DNA from: Lachnospiraceae bacterium UBA3645
Lineage (GTDB): Bacteria > Bacillota > Clostridia > Lachnospirales > Lachnospiraceae
Reading direction: 5' to 3'
DNA: 6,201 bases
Assembly: GCA_002373555.1 (NCBI GenBank)
Contig: DFKM01000100.1
Span: 1-6,201 of the forward strand
In this document: positions 5,532 to 6,201 of the stretch, one piece after another
How positions within the stretch are numbered: position 1 is the stretch's first letter
Layout of the letters: each line of letters opens with the position of its first letter
Notes under the pieces: generated by a model
What the model was told of the DNA's origin: nothing
The model's input: only the letters and a program-made list of their open reading frames with translations
Databases searched by the model: none
Program-made: the position numbers and the translations under genes

Positions 5532-5566
5532 CGTTTGCATTTCACTCGGAAAGGAGAAAAAGCGTC

Positions 5567-6088
5567 ATGAAAGAGGACAGTTTTTTTAAAAAACTCATTT
5601 ACGGCTATGACAAGCTGGAGGAGCGAGTACTGTGCCTGAGCCTTGTCGCCACGACGCTTATCATTTTCGCCCAGATCATCATGCGCTCCATCTTCAATTC
5701 CTCCCTTACCTGGAGCGAGGAGCTGACCAGATATATCTTTATCTGGCAGATCTGGCTGGGCGTCAGCATTGCGCAGAAGGAAAAACAGCATATTCGTGTG
5801 GAGCTGCTGTTTTCCATCTTTAAAAGCGAAAAATTCAAAGATGTAATCGAGATCATCGCCACACTGATCCTGATCGGTTTCAACATCTTTTTAGTGATTT
5901 ACGGCAGGGAAGTGGTCCTGCAGATGATCCAGAGAGGCAATCTCTCGGGGGCCATGCGTCTCCCGATGTGGATCGTTTTTCTGGCACTGCCGGTTTCGTC
6001 CTTCATCTTTGCCCTGCGTCTTGTCGGAGACCTGGTCAATGATGTCAGGGACCTTGCGGGAAAAGGTAAGAAAGGAGGAGAAGCATAA
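5567..6088 (+). CDS. dctQ: TRAP transporter small membrane subunit, DctQ family
   Basis: A 173-residue integral membrane protein of typical DctQ length. Four hydrophobic segments are visible at about 22-44, 53-69, 93-113 and 132-152. The family signature is present after the first segment: TWSEELTRYIFIW (48-60) followed by WLGVSIAQKEKQHIRVE (63-79). DctQ associates with the large permease and is needed for Na+- or H+-driven uptake from the binding protein. GGAAAGGAG (5548-5556) lies 10 bases before the ATG. The stop codon overlaps the dctM start by one base (TAATG), a sign of coupled translation of the two membrane subunits. The C-terminal tail is lysine/glycine-rich and probably cytoplasmic; the underlying DNA doubles as the dctM ribosome binding site. 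Confidence 0.93.
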   Translation: MKEDSFFKKLIYGYDKLEERVLCLSLVATTLIIFAQIIMRSIFNSSLTWSEELTRYIFIWQIWLGVSIAQKEKQHIRVELLFSIFKSEKFKDVIEIIATLILIGFNIFLVIYGREVVLQMIQRGNLSGAMRLPMWIVFLALPVSSFIFALRLVGDLVNDVRDLAGKGKKGGEA

Positions 6089-6201
6089 TGCAGGCGATCA
6101 TTCTTTTTGCCAGCTTTTTCATCCTTCTGATCCTTGCGGTCCCGATCGGATACTCCATCGGCATCGCGACGCTGATCGCGCTGGTCTTCGGCGGAGACGG
6201 C
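6088..6201 (+). CDS. dctM: TRAP transporter large permease, DctM family, N-terminal fragment (cut by window end)
   Basis: The first 38 codons of the large TRAP permease; complete proteins are about 420-430 residues with a dozen or so helices. The visible part is one hydrophobic segment with the family opening FFILLILAVPIGYSIGIA (10-27), where the VPIG turn is typical. AAAGGAGG (6071-6078) lies 9 bases before the ATG, which overlaps the dctQ stop. Gene order binding protein, small subunit, large subunit is the standard TRAP arrangement. The rest of the gene and the end of the operon are beyond the window. Confidence 0.9.
   Translation, partial: MQAIILFASFFILLILAVPIGYSIGIATLIALVFGGDG

Noticed and set aside
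4266..5540. 424-codon open frame on the minus strand opposite dctP
   Set aside because: It is antisense to a clear solute-binding lipoprotein. Its Cys/Gly-rich stretch is simply the reverse complement of the Ala/Glu/Pro linker, and no ribosome binding site or family motif was seen.
1..6201. CRISPR arrays, tRNA or rRNA genes, insertion sequences, attachment sites
   Set aside because: No regularly spaced repeats, tRNA-like cloverleaf, rRNA segments, transposase motifs or terminal inverted repeats were seen in either strand.

Overview
The window looks like the chromosome of an anaerobic, moderately GC-rich Bacillota, most likely a Clostridia/Lachnospiraceae-type organism. Four things suggest this: a V-type ATP synthase gene, very strong AGGAGG-type ribosome binding sites ahead of almost every gene, sigma-A-type promoters close to consensus, and a lipoprotein with the Ala/Pro/Glu/Thr-rich linker common in gut Clostridia. 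The taxonomic assignment is inference; there is no rRNA here.

Layout. Bases 3-233 are the 3' end of the V-type ATP synthase rotor subunit D gene, closed by a strong intrinsic terminator (260-307). Converging on it is a minus-strand GntR/FCD-family regulator gene (1003-338). The 316-base stretch 1004-1319 separates this regulator from a divergent plus-strand catabolic operon. It holds back-to-back promoters (minus 1083-1055; plus 1148-1176), a 26-bp imperfect dyad between them that is a good operator candidate, a 13-bp perfect direct repeat (1149-1161 and 1260-1272), and a leader RNA that can fold in several mutually exclusive ways. The operon reads: LarA-like protein (nickel-pincer racemase/epimerase superfamily, 1320-2570), aconitase X large subunit (2597-3811), aconitase X small/swivel subunit (3811-4215), then after a second promoter (4233-4260) a complete TRAP transporter solute-binding lipoprotein (4365-5489), the small membrane subunit DctQ (5567-6088), and the start of the large permease DctM (6088 to the window edge).

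How the genes may work together. The TRAP system would import an organic acid. A LarA-type enzyme would invert an alpha-hydroxy-acid stereocentre, and the two-subunit aconitase X enzyme would dehydrate a hydroxy acid. The FCD-type regulator probably senses the substrate or an intermediate. The gene families are clear, but the substrate is not. Characterised aconitase X enzymes act on cis-3-hydroxy-L-proline or mevalonate 5-phosphate, and neither is an obvious partner for a LarA-type racemase, which acts on the carbon carrying the alpha-hydroxyl. The pairing, plus departures from the usual aconitase X motifs in both subunits, makes an undescribed hydroxy-acid epimerase/dehydratase pathway the most interesting reading of the window. 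It remains a hypothesis.
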